This document shows positions 1 through 5,838 of a stretch of 6,004 nt of DNA, piece by piece; position 1 is the first letter of the stretch, and each line of letters begins with the position of its first letter. The position numbers were made by a program, and so were the translations under genes. This stretch comes from Thermomonas sp. (GTDB lineage: Bacteria > Pseudomonadota > Gammaproteobacteria > Xanthomonadales > Xanthomonadaceae). The DNA is taken from NCBI GenBank assembly GCA_024711415.1, contig JANJSW010000230.1, forward strand, positions 1 through 6,004, in the 5' to 3' direction. The notes under the pieces were generated by a model. That model was not told the DNA's origin. It saw nothing but the letters and a program-made list of their open reading frames with translations, and searched no databases.

Positions 1-939
1 GGCGCCGATGCAGTGCAGCTCGCCGCGCGCCAGCGCGGGCTTGAGCATGTTGCCGGCGTCCATGCTGCCTTCGGCCTTGCCGGCGCCGACCATGGTGTGC
101 AGCTCGTCGATGAACAGGATGATCTGGCCCTCGTTCTTCGACAGGTCGTTGAGCACCGCCTTCAGGCGCTCCTCGAACTCGCCGCGGAACTTGGCGCCGG
201 CGATCAGCGCGCCCATGTCCAGCGACAGCAGGCGCTTGCCGCGCAAGCCTTCCGGCACCTCGTTGTTGATGATGCGCTGGGCCAGGCCCTCCACGATCGC
301 GGTCTTGCCCACGCCGGGTTCGCCGATCAGCACCGGGTTGTTCTTGGTGCGCCGCTGCAGCACCTGGATGGTGCGGCGGATCTCCTCGTCGCGCCCGACC
401 ACCGGATCGAGCTTGCCGCTCTCCGCGCGGGCGGTCATGTCGATGGTGTACTTCTCCAGCGCCTGGCGCGCGTCTTCCGCATTCTCGTCGGTCACTTTCT
501 CGCCCCCCCGCAGCTTGTCGATGGCTGCTTCCAGCTTCGCCTTGTTGGCGCCGGCGGCCTTCAGCGCCTTGCCGGCCTCGCCGGACTCCTCCAGCGTCGC
601 CAGCAGGAACAGCTCGCTGGCGATGTAGGCATCGCCGCGCTGCTGGGCCAGCTTGTCGGTGACATTGAGCAGGCGGACCAGGTCGTTGCCGGCCTGCACG
701 TTGCCGGCCTGGCCGGTCACCTTGGGCAGCCTGTCCAGCGCCTCGGCCAGGCGCTCGCGCAGCACCGGCACGTTGACGCCGGCCTGCGCCAGCAGCGGCC
801 TGGTGCCGCCGCCCTGCTGGTCCAGCAGCGCCAGCAGCAGGTGGACGGGTTCGATGATGGTGTGGTCGCGGCCGACGGCCAGCGACTGGGCGTCGGCGAT
901 GGCCTGCTGGAAACGCGAGGTGAGTTTGTCCATGCGCAT
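1..939 (-). CDS. clpB: ATP-dependent disaggregase ClpB, N-terminal 313 residues (cut by window edge)
   Basis: ClpB is a cytoplasmic hexameric AAA+ chaperone that, with DnaK/DnaJ/GrpE, threads aggregated proteins through its central pore. The visible part covers the Clp N-domain (about residues 1-145) and most of the first AAA+ module. The Walker A motif GEPGVGKT is at residues 206-213. Walker B (ILFIDE) has its Asp-Glu pair at 278-279, and the pore-loop motif KFRGE has Phe251. This numbering coincides with E. coli ClpB as I recall it (family about 860 aa), so the linker, M-domain and second AAA+ module lie outside the window. The start beginning MRMDKLT was chosen over the Met two codons later because E. 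coli begins MRLDRLT and because an AGGA lies 7 nt upstream. Phe for Tyr in the pore loop is a conservative change. No frameshift is seen. Transcription is probably sigma-32 dependent. Identification is essentially certain; the missing C-terminus is due to the window limit. Confidence 0.98.
   Translation of the reverse strand, partial: MRMDKLTSRFQQAIADAQSLAVGRDHTIIEPVHLLLALLDQQGGGTRPLLAQAGVNVPVLRERLAEALDRLPKVTGQAGNVQAGNDLVRLLNVTDKLAQQRGDAYIASELFLLATLEESGEAGKALKAAGANKAKLEAAIDKLRGGEKVTDENAEDARQALEKYTIDMTARAESGKLDPVVGRDEEIRRTIQVLQRRTKNNPVLIGEPGVGKTAIVEGLAQRIINNEVPEGLRGKRLLSLDMGALIAGAKFRGEFEERLKAVLNDLSKNEGQIILFIDELHTMVGAGKAEGSMDAGNMLKPALARGELHCIGA
493..495 (-). promoter_or_regulatory. clpB: Probable internal GTG translation start within clpB (codon Val149)
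   Basis: Codon 149 of clpB is GTG (Val). It follows the purine-rich stretch GGGGGGCGAGAAA, which could act as a ribosome-binding site. E. coli ClpB is known to be made in two forms, the shorter one starting at an internal GTG at Val149 and lacking the N-domain. Here the same codon falls at the same residue number, at the junction between the N-domain and the first AAA+ module. What is seen is the codon and the purine run; that it is used for initiation is inference by analogy. Confidence 0.5.
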
Positions 940-945
940 GGCGGG

Positions 946-950
946 ATCCT
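946..950 (-). promoter_or_regulatory. Ribosome-binding site of clpB
   Basis: On the minus strand AGGAT lies upstream of the clpB ATG, with 7 nt between the AGGA core and the ATG at 939. This is a good Shine-Dalgarno match at normal spacing. It supports starting ClpB at MRMDKLT rather than at the Met two codons downstream. Confidence 0.7.
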
Positions 951-983
951 GTGCGTCGGGGCCGGCGCGGCCCAATGTCCTCC

Positions 984-1011
984 ACATGCGGCTGCCGCGC
1001 CGTGATTCAAG
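984..1011 (-). promoter_or_regulatory. Sigma-32 (RpoH) type heat-shock promoter for clpB
   Basis: Reading the minus strand, a -35 element CTTGAAT (1011-1005) is followed by a 13-nt spacer and a -10 element CCGCATGT (991-984). The known RpoH consensus is approximately CTTGAA, then 11-16 nt, then CCCCATnT, so both boxes match almost fully at the right spacing. The expected transcript start, near 977, gives a leader of about 38 nt before the clpB ATG. clpB is a classical RpoH-regulon member, so position and gene agree. A sigma-70-like -35 hexamer TTGACT (1015-1010) overlaps it, but no good matching -10 follows. The remainder of the 940-1075 intergenic region must also hold the promoter of the divergent peptidase gene. 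I see no convincing -35/-10 pair for it; TTGAGA at 1029-1034 has no partner at proper spacing. Confidence 0.8.
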
Positions 1012-1075
1012 TCAAATCGCACCACTCGTTGAGACTGGGTTATGGTCGCCGCTTTCCCTGCCGGAATCCTGCCCG

Positions 1076-2386
1076 ATGTTCCGTACCCGCACCCTGGCCT
1101 GGGGCCTGCTGCTCGCACTGTCCGCCGCTCCCTGTGCCGGGGCGACATCCCCGTCCGGCGAGCAACGCCTGCGCGCCTCGATCGAGGCCGACCAGCCGCA
1201 CGCGGTGGCGCTGCTCGAGCGGCTGGTCAACCAGAATTCGGGCACGCTCAACCTGCCCGGCGTGAAGGCGGCGGGTGACATGGTCCGCGCCGAGCTGGAG
1301 CCGCTGGGCTTCGACGTGGCATGGATCGACATGCGCGCGACCGGGCGCGCGGGCCACCTCGTCGCCACCCACCGGGGCAACGGGCGCGGCAAGCGCATCC
1401 TGCTGATCGGCCACCTGGACACCGTGTTCGAGCCGGACTCGCCGTTCCAGCGCTTCGCCCGCAACGGCGATACCGCCACCGGCCCCGGCATCGGCGACGA
1501 CAAGGGCGGCGTGGTGATCATCGTCGCCGCGCTGCGCGCCATGCATGCCGCCGGCACGCTCCGCGACGCCGACATCAAGGTGGTGCTGACCGGCGACGAG
1601 GAGTCCGCCGGCACGCCGCTGGAGGCGGCACGCGCCGATCTCGTCGCGGCCGGCAAATGGGCCGACGTGGCGCTGGAATACGAGGGCCTGATCGTCGATG
1701 GCGGACGCGACCACGCGACCATCGCGCGGCGCGGCGTGACCGACTGGGAACTCACCGCCACCGGCCTGACCGGCCATTCCAGCGGCGTGTTCGGCGACGC
1801 GCTCGGCTACGGTGCGAACTACGAACTGGCGCGCATCCTCGACGGATTCCGGCGCGAGCTCCCCGAGCCCAACCTCACCCTCAATGTCGGCCTCATGGTC
1901 GGCGGCACGCCCGCCACGCTCGCGCCGGACGGCGCCCGCGGCAGCGCCGCAGGCAAGACCAACATCGTGGCGGAACGCGCGGTCGCGGCGGGCGACCTGC
2001 GGGCGCTGACGCCGGAGCAGGAAGCACGCGCACGGGCAAGGATGCAGGCGATCGTGGCGCAGCACCTGCCGAAGACGGGCGCGACGCTGGTGTTCGCGGA
2101 CGCCTATCCGCCGATGGCACCCACCGCCGGAAACCACGCGCTGCTTGCCCTGCTCAACCAGGTCAACACCGATCTCGGCCTGCCGGTGATGGGCGAATGG
2201 GACCCGGCCAAGCGCGGCGCCGCCGACTCCAGCTTCGTCGCCGCCGACGTGGACGTGCTTGCCGGGATGGGCGCAGCCGGGTCGCGCGCCCACGCCGAGG
2301 GCGAGACGGTCGACCTGGGAAGCATCCAGCGGCAGGCATTGCGCAGCGCGGTGCTGATGGGACGGTTGGCACGCACGCCGCGATGA
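1076..2386 (+). CDS. Exported M20-family zinc metallopeptidase (carboxypeptidase G2-like)
   Basis: This 436-aa protein has a Sec-type signal peptide: RTR near the N-terminus, a hydrophobic core at about residues 7-18, and a likely cleavage after AGA at 21-23. The Cys at 20 is not in a lipobox. The mature part shows the M20 two-metal catalytic set: GHLDTV (His113, Asp115), [10 protein letters not shown] (bridging Asp141), GDEES (catalytic Glu175, Glu176), LEYEG (Glu203) and SRAHAEGE (His406). The insert at about 215-330, including [16 protein letters not shown], is the dimerisation domain. The family removes C-terminal amino acids or hydrolyses N-acyl amino acids. The layout resembles glutamate carboxypeptidase (CPG2), but the substrate cannot be read from sequence. 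The start is the first Met that gives a signal peptide; a weak GGAA lies 9 nt upstream. It diverges from clpB and overlaps the next gene by ATGA. The fold and periplasmic location are secure; the substrate is unknown. Confidence 0.92.
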   Translation: MFRTRTLAWGLLLALSAAPCAGATSPSGEQRLRASIEADQPHAVALLERLVNQNSGTLNLPGVKAAGDMVRAELEPLGFDVAWIDMRATGRAGHLVATHRGNGRGKRILLIGHLDTVFEPDSPFQRFARNGDTATGPGIGDDKGGVVIIVAALRAMHAAGTLRDADIKVVLTGDEESAGTPLEAARADLVAAGKWADVALEYEGLIVDGGRDHATIARRGVTDWELTATGLTGHSSGVFGDALGYGANYELARILDGFRRELPEPNLTLNVGLMVGGTPATLAPDGARGSAAGKTNIVAERAVAAGDLRALTPEQEARARARMQAIVAQHLPKTGATLVFADAYPPMAPTAGNHALLALLNQVNTDLGLPVMGEWDPAKRGAADSSFVAADVDVLAGMGAAGSRAHAEGETVDLGSIQRQALRSAVLMGRLARTPR

Positions 2387-2670
2387 GCGGGGGCTGGCAC
2401 CTGTACCTGCTGCGCTGCCGCGACGGCAGCCTGTACGCCGGCATCGCCACCGACGTCGAACGCCGGTTCCGCCAGCACGCGGCCGGCAAGGGCGCGAAGT
2501 ACACCCGCGCGCACCCGCCCGACTGCGTGCTCGGCAGCCGCGCCTATCCCGACCGCGGCAGTGCGCTGCGTGCGGAATGGGCGATCAAGCAACTGCCGCG
2601 CGAGCGCAAGCTGGCGTGGCTGCTGGACGGCACCGGCGCGGATCAGGCCGGCGCCAGCCAGCCTTCGTAA
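2383..2670 (+). CDS. GIY-YIG nuclease-superfamily protein, YhbQ/UPF0213-like
   Basis: This 95-aa protein is a single GIY-YIG domain. The family's two tripeptides appear in degenerate form as LYLLRC (residues 7-12) and [16 protein letters not shown] (17-32), followed by GKGAKYTR (35-42) and the helix [10 protein letters not shown] (62-71), which carries the catalytic-type Glu65. It resembles E. coli YhbQ (about 100 aa), where LYTGITTDVERR and KGAK motifs occur at equivalent places. YhbQ-type proteins have been linked to DNA nicking and repair, but the role of this one is unassigned. Its ATG overlaps the stop of the peptidase gene (ATGA), suggesting coupled translation. No independent Shine-Dalgarno is evident. 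The last 28 bp overlap the 3' end of the convergent DUF4166 gene, so the residues from about 86 onward are antisense-constrained. Family assignment is secure; biological function is not. Confidence 0.92.
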   Translation: MSGGWHLYLLRCRDGSLYAGIATDVERRFRQHAAGKGAKYTRAHPPDCVLGSRAYPDRGSALRAEWAIKQLPRERKLAWLLDGTGADQAGASQPS

Positions 2671-3185
2671 CGCACCACCAGTCCGACCAGCGGCAGCCGC
2701 GCCTCGACCAGGAACTCGTAGCGGCCATCGCGCTCGCACTCGCGGCAGCGCACGCCGTCGAACCAGCCTGCCGGCAGCGGCAGCAGCCCGAACACGCGCA
2801 CGCCGGCCACCTGCCACCACAGCGCGTCGCTGCCCGGATGCAGGCGGTAGCGGAACTGCAGCGGGCCAAGCCGTTCGCGCAGCAGACCGCGCTTGAACGC
2901 CAGCCGCGTGTGCATGCGCGTGCCGCCGAAGTCGCGGCGCCAGACCTCGCGCTTCGCGTCGGCGATGAACTCGACCGTGGTCGGCGCCTCGCGCATCGTT
3001 TTCGGCAACCCGGCGATGCGCGCGCACAGCCGCGCCAGCGGGTTGCGGCCGCGCTCGATGCTGGCGATGCCGGCATAGCGCGCCGTGCCGCGCAGCGCAT
3101 GCAGGCGGCGCACGGCCTCCGGCAGGGTGAAGAACGCCGCACCCAGCGCCTGCTGGAACAGCGTCGCCGCCGGCACCGCGTTCAA
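2643..3185 (-). CDS. DUF4166 domain-containing protein, stand-alone form
   Basis: This 180-aa protein matches the DUF4166 family from memory. Recognisable elements are [21 protein letters not shown] (residues 9-29), [17 protein letters not shown] (37-53), RRDFGG (83-88), then [21 protein letters not shown] and the C-terminal [14 protein letters not shown] (164-177). There is no signal peptide and no obvious catalytic motif. In other bacteria the domain is sometimes fused behind an NAD-binding saccharopine-dehydrogenase-like domain; here it stands alone and its activity is unknown. No ATG exists near the N-terminus. The TTG at 3185 was chosen because it forms a TTGA overlap with the pgeF stop, mirroring the rluD-pgeF junction; GTG at 3176 (177 aa) is the alternative. 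It is the last gene of the rluD-pgeF operon and converges on the GIY-YIG gene with a 28-bp overlap. Presence of the gene is secure, its start less so. Confidence 0.85.
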   Translation of the reverse strand: MNAVPAATLFQQALGAAFFTLPEAVRRLHALRGTARYAGIASIERGRNPLARLCARIAGLPKTMREAPTTVEFIADAKREVWRRDFGGTRMHTRLAFKRGLLRERLGPLQFRYRLHPGSDALWWQVAGVRVFGLLPLPAGWFDGVRCRECERDGRYEFLVEARLPLVGLVVRYEGWLAPA

Positions 3186-3916
3186 GGCGTGATCCAGGCC
3201 AGCGTGGCGATGCGGCCGCTGCGACCGTCGCGGCGATGCGAGAAGAAGCGTGCCGGATCGGAAATGGTGCACAGCCCGCCGCCATGGACGTCGGTCACGC
3301 CGGCATCCAGCAGGCGCTGTCGCGCCAGCATGTACAGGTCCACTTTCCAATGCCCGGGACGGGTAGGCAGGAACGCCATCCGCGCGCGCGCATCAAAGGC
3401 GGTGAAGGCCTCGAAGACTTCCTCGCCGATTTCATACGCCCGTGGTCCGGCCGCCGGACCCAGCCACGCCACCAATCGCTCCGGCGGCGTGCGCATCGCC
3501 GCCACCGTGGACTCCAGCACGCCGGCGCACAGGCCACGCCAGCCGGCGTGGGCAGCGGCGATTTCGCCGCCATCCTTGGCCGCCAGCACGACCGGCAGGC
3601 AGTCGGCGGTGAGAATGGCAAGCAGGATGCCCGGCGTGGTGGTCACCGCGGCATCGGCCTCGGGCTCGTCGTTCCCGGGCTCGACGGCGACCCCCACGCC
3701 ATGCACTTGGCGCAGCCAGCGTGGCGAAGAGGGCAGCGCCAATGCGGCTGCCAGCTGGCGGCGGTTTTCCGCCACCGCCTCGACCTCATCGCCACAGCGC
3801 GCGCCGAGGTTGAACGCATCGAACGGCGGCTGTGATTCGCCCAGTCCATGCCGCAGCGTGGTCAGCGCGCGCACGCCGGGCGGCGCAGGCCAGTCTGCGT
3901 GGAGGAACGCGCTCAT
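3182..3916 (-). CDS. pgeF: Peptidoglycan editing factor PgeF (YfiH / multicopper-polyphenol-oxidase-like)
   Basis: This 244-aa cytoplasmic protein has the full signature of the family formerly annotated as polyphenol oxidase or laccase: FNLG (35-38), the metal-site His72 in RQVHG (69-73), Cys106 in TADCLPV (103-109), His123 in AAHAGWRG (121-128), GPAAGP and the C-terminal FFSHRRDG. E. coli YfiH helps keep L-Ser out of the first position of the peptidoglycan stem peptide; related proteins also have purine nucleoside phosphorylase/deaminase activity on nucleosides. Length is typical (E. coli 243 aa). The ATG overlaps the rluD stop as ATGA, the start is close to the usual family start, and the stop overlaps the next gene by TTGA, so all three are probably translated from one mRNA. 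No copper oxidase motifs are seen, so the laccase name is best avoided. Confidence 0.95.
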   Translation of the reverse strand: MSAFLHADWPAPPGVRALTTLRHGLGESQPPFDAFNLGARCGDEVEAVAENRRQLAAALALPSSPRWLRQVHGVGVAVEPGNDEPEADAAVTTTPGILLAILTADCLPVVLAAKDGGEIAAAHAGWRGLCAGVLESTVAAMRTPPERLVAWLGPAAGPRAYEIGEEVFEAFTAFDARARMAFLPTRPGHWKVDLYMLARQRLLDAGVTDVHGGGLCTISDPARFFSHRRDGRSGRIATLAWITP

Positions 3917-4893
3917 CGCCGCGCACGCTCGGCTTCGACGTGCGCCGCGGCGTCTTCGCGCAGCACCCGCATCAGCTCGCGCATGTCTTCCGGCACCGGC
4001 GCCTCGCAGCGCACCGGATCAAAGCTGACCGGATGCGCGAACTCCAGCACCTCGGCATGCAGCGCCTGCCGCCGGAACCCGCGCAGGACCGCGATCAATT
4101 CCTCCGAAGCGCCCTTCGGCAGTTTGAGCGACCCGCCGTACAGGGGATCGCCGATGATCGGGTGCTTCAGATGCGCCATGTGCACGCGGATCTGGTGGGT
4201 GCGGCCTGTTTCCAGCCGGCACTCCAGCGCGGTATGGGCGCAGAAGCGTTCGCGCAGGCGGAAATGGGTCACCGCGTCCTTGCCATCCTCGCGCACGGCC
4301 ATGCGCAGGCGGTCGCGCGGGTGGCGGTCGATCGCCGCATTGACGGTGCCGCCAGACACCAGCGCGCCCACCACCACCGCGAGGTACTGCCGGTGCACCT
4401 CGCGCGCCGACAGCTGCGCCACCAGCGAGGTGTGCGCCACGAGGGTGCGGGCCACCACCATCACCCCGCTGGTGTCCTTGTCCAGCCGATGGACGATGCC
4501 GGCGCGCGGCAGCTTGTCCAGATCGGGGTCGCGGTGCAGCAGCGCGTTCACCAGGGTGCCGGCGGGATTGCCCGCGCCCGGATGCACCACCAGCCCAGCC
4601 GGCTTGTCGATCACGAAGACGTGCTCGTCCTCGTACAGCACGCTCAGCGGGATGTCTTCGGCCACCGCATGGGTCTGCACGTCCTCGACCACGGTCAGGG
4701 CAATGGTTTCGCCGCCGCGCACGGGATCGCGCGGGCGCGCGGTCACTCCGTCCACGACCACGTCGCCGGACTTGATCCAGGCCGACAGGCGCGAACGGGA
4801 GTATTCGGGGAACAGTTCGGCCACCACCGCGTCGAGCCGGCGGCCGGCGCAGTGGTCGGGGACAAAGGCGGTGCGGGGTTCGGTCTGGTGCAT
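3913..4893 (-). CDS. rluD: 23S rRNA pseudouridine(1911/1915/1917) synthase RluD
   Basis: RluD isomerises three uridines in helix 69 of 23S rRNA to pseudouridine, acting on the large ribosomal subunit. This 326-aa product has an N-terminal S4 RNA-binding domain (about residues 15-75, including [20 protein letters not shown] and the KSGDVVVDG turn). The RluA-family catalytic domain follows: [13 protein letters not shown] (94-106), catalytic Asp138 in HRLDKDTSG (135-143), the [11 protein letters not shown] segment and the [11 protein letters not shown] motif. E. coli RluD has its catalytic Asp at 139, which supports the ATG at 4893. An upstream in-frame GTG at 4917 would add eight residues with no Shine-Dalgarno and no family support. 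The ribosome-binding site of the ATG is weak (GGA 7 nt upstream). It is the first gene of the rluD-pgeF-DUF4166 run and diverges from bamD. The RluC paralogue is less likely, given the bamD/pgeF context and the sequence. Confidence 0.95.
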   Translation of the reverse strand: MHQTEPRTAFVPDHCAGRRLDAVVAELFPEYSRSRLSAWIKSGDVVVDGVTARPRDPVRGGETIALTVVEDVQTHAVAEDIPLSVLYEDEHVFVIDKPAGLVVHPGAGNPAGTLVNALLHRDPDLDKLPRAGIVHRLDKDTSGVMVVARTLVAHTSLVAQLSAREVHRQYLAVVVGALVSGGTVNAAIDRHPRDRLRMAVREDGKDAVTHFRLRERFCAHTALECRLETGRTHQIRVHMAHLKHPIIGDPLYGGSLKLPKGASEELIAVLRGFRRQALHAEVLEFAHPVSFDPVRCEAPVPEDMRELMRVLREDAAAHVEAERARR

Positions 4894-4936
4894 GAAGGTT
4901 CCGTAAGCCGCCGGCACCGGCGGAAAGCGCCCGGTC

Positions 4937-4963
4937 TTGATCCTCGCCGGGGGCTGGTATTAT
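4937..4963 (+). promoter_or_regulatory. Probable sigma-70 extended -10 promoter for bamD
   Basis: A -10 hexamer TATTAT (4958-4963) is preceded by TGG (4955-4957), giving an extended -10 (TGnTATTAT). A -35-like TTGATC at 4937-4942 has a short 15-nt spacer, which matters less for extended -10 promoters. The predicted transcript start is near 4970, about 23 nt before the first bamD ATG. It is the only AT-rich hexamer in the 99-bp gap between rluD and bamD. On the opposite strand the same bases read GATAAT (4964-4959), a 5/6 match to the -10 consensus for rluD, although no good -35 is seen in that direction. Confidence 0.6.
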
Positions 4964-4969
4964 CCAGCC
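4952..4969. repeat. Perfect inverted repeat embracing the bamD -10 hexamer
   Basis: GGCTGG (4952-4957) and CCAGCC (4964-4969) are perfect 6-bp inverted arms separated by the six bases TATTAT, which are themselves the predicted -10 element. The symmetry could be a repressor operator, the signature of a bidirectional promoter serving rluD and bamD, or chance. No known regulator site is recognised. Confidence 0.55.
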
Positions 4970-4972
4970 TTC

Positions 4973-5002
4973 ATGCCCCCGGCGCCCGTTCGATGCCCAT
5001 GA
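4973..5002 (+). CDS. Possible nine-residue upstream ORF in the bamD leader
   Basis: ATG at 4973 opens a nine-codon frame encoding MPPAPVRCP, with its TGA stop at 5000-5002 overlapping the ATG at 4999 as ATGA. That ATG is the second in-frame Met of bamD. The upstream ATG lies only a few bases after the predicted transcript start, so it would have almost no leader. There is no Shine-Dalgarno for it, and there is none for bamD either. Translation and a coupling role are inference; a frame this short can arise by chance. Confidence 0.25.
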   Translation: MPPAPVRCP

Positions 5003-5838
5003 CCCAGCGTTCCGTCCTGCTGCGCCCCGCCCTTGTGCTTGCGCTCCTCGTTGCCGTTACCGGCTGCTCGAGCGTCAAGACGATGTTCAAGGACAAGAAC
5101 AAGAACGAGGGCCTGCCGGTAGGCGAGCTTTACGACCGCGCCCACGACAACATGGAAATGGGCCGCTGGTCCAACGCCAGTGAAGTCTTCGGCCGGCTGA
5201 TCGCGCAGTATCCCTACGGCCCGTTCACCGAACAGGCGCTGATGGAGCAGGCCTACGCCCAGTACAAGGCCGGCAAGCACGAAGACGCGATCTCCACCAT
5301 CGACCGCTTCATCCGCACCTACCCGACCCACAAGAACATCGCCTACCTGTACTACCTGCGCGGCCTGTCCAACATGGCGCGCAACACGGTGTTCATGGCG
5401 CGCGCGTTCAACCTCGACACCAGCACCCGCGACCTGGCCGCGCCGCTGCAGGCCTACAACGACTTCAGCACCGTCACCACCCGTTACCCCAACAGCCGGT
5501 ACACCGCGGACGCCCGCCAGCGCATGGTGTTCCTGCGCAACGAGTTCGCCCGCTTCGAGTTGAACACCGGCCTGTACTACCTGCGCCGCGGCGCCTGGGT
5601 CTCGGCCGCCGATCGCGCCACCTATCTGCTGGAAACCTATCCGCAGAGCGAATACCAGAACGACGCGGTGGCACTGCTCGGCGAAGCCTACACGCGCCTA
5701 GGCAACGCCGCGCTGGCAGCCGATGCCCGCCGCGTGCTGGAGCAGAATGATCCGCAGCACCCGTGGCTGGCCGGCCACTGGCCGAAGAACCCGAACATGC
5801 TCAAGCGCCTGAACCCGTTCACCGGCGAATCGCGCTGA
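4993..5838 (+). CDS. bamD: Outer-membrane protein assembly factor BamD (ComL/YfiO), lipoprotein
   Basis: BamD is an essential inner-leaflet outer-membrane lipoprotein of the BAM complex that binds BamA and nascent beta-barrel proteins. The 281-aa product has a type II signal peptide with a hydrophobic core at about 13-23 and lipobox VTGC (acylated Cys25), followed by a lysine/asparagine-rich linker (29-38) and a run of TPR helices. These include ELYDRAHDNMEMGRWSNASEVF (45-66), the AQYKAGKHEDAISTIDRFI helix pair (about 89-107), AYLYYLRGLSNMA (117-129), LYYLRRGAWVSAADRATYLL and ALLGEAYTRLGN. E. coli BamD has the matching YMRGLTNMA and RGAWVAVVNR segments (245 aa); this one is longer mainly at its C-terminus. 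Start is ATG 4993; ATG 4999, giving 279 aa, is equally possible because neither has a Shine-Dalgarno. It diverges from rluD, as in E. coli. No terminator is visible downstream. Confidence 0.95.
   Translation: MPMTQRSVLLRPALVLALLVAVTGCSSVKTMFKDKNKNEGLPVGELYDRAHDNMEMGRWSNASEVFGRLIAQYPYGPFTEQALMEQAYAQYKAGKHEDAISTIDRFIRTYPTHKNIAYLYYLRGLSNMARNTVFMARAFNLDTSTRDLAAPLQAYNDFSTVTTRYPNSRYTADARQRMVFLRNEFARFELNTGLYYLRRGAWVSAADRATYLLETYPQSEYQNDAVALLGEAYTRLGNAALAADARRVLEQNDPQHPWLAGHWPKNPNMLKRLNPFTGESR

Noticed and set aside
13..1005. Long plus-strand open frame (330 codons) across the clpB region
   Set aside because: It is antisense to unmistakable ClpB sequence with intact Walker motifs; its product is low-complexity and Ala/Gln/Leu-rich, the usual shadow of GC-rich codon bias.
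1010..1015. Sigma-70 -35 hexamer TTGACT on the minus strand upstream of clpB
   Set aside because: No acceptable -10 lies 16-18 nt downstream, whereas the overlapping RpoH elements pair well.
653..1075. In-frame upstream extension of the M20 peptidase to an ATG at 653
   Set aside because: The extension would be antisense to the clpB N-terminus and promoter and would bury the signal peptide; ATG 1076 gives a normal secreted protein.
1089..1144. M20 peptidase as a lipoprotein through Cys20
   Set aside because: The residues before Cys20 are SAAP; a proline at -1 does not fit a lipobox, and a signal peptidase I site AGA follows directly.
1040..2293. 417-codon minus-strand frame opposite the M20 peptidase
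   Set aside because: No recognisable family; the plus strand carries all M20 catalytic motifs. It is a frame shadow.
2104..3285. 393-codon minus-strand frame overlapping DUF4166, GIY-YIG and peptidase genes
   Set aside because: It conflicts with three recognisable genes and reads as Ala/Arg-rich low-complexity sequence.
3186..3350. N-terminal extension of DUF4166 to the ATG at 3350
   Set aside because: The extra 55 residues lie wholly within pgeF in another frame and show Arg-rich, non-family sequence; the family similarity starts around the TTG at 3185 or GTG at 3176.
2577..4028. 483-codon plus-strand frame opposite DUF4166 and pgeF
   Set aside because: PgeF motifs are clear on the minus strand, and the plus frame shows no domain.
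4894..4917. GTG at 4917 as the rluD start
   Set aside because: It adds eight residues with no Shine-Dalgarno and shifts the catalytic Asp away from the usual family position; ATG 4893 fits better.
3832..4992. In-frame upstream extension of bamD back to 3832
   Set aside because: It would be antisense to rluD and would hide the lipoprotein signal; the frame is merely open because of high GC.
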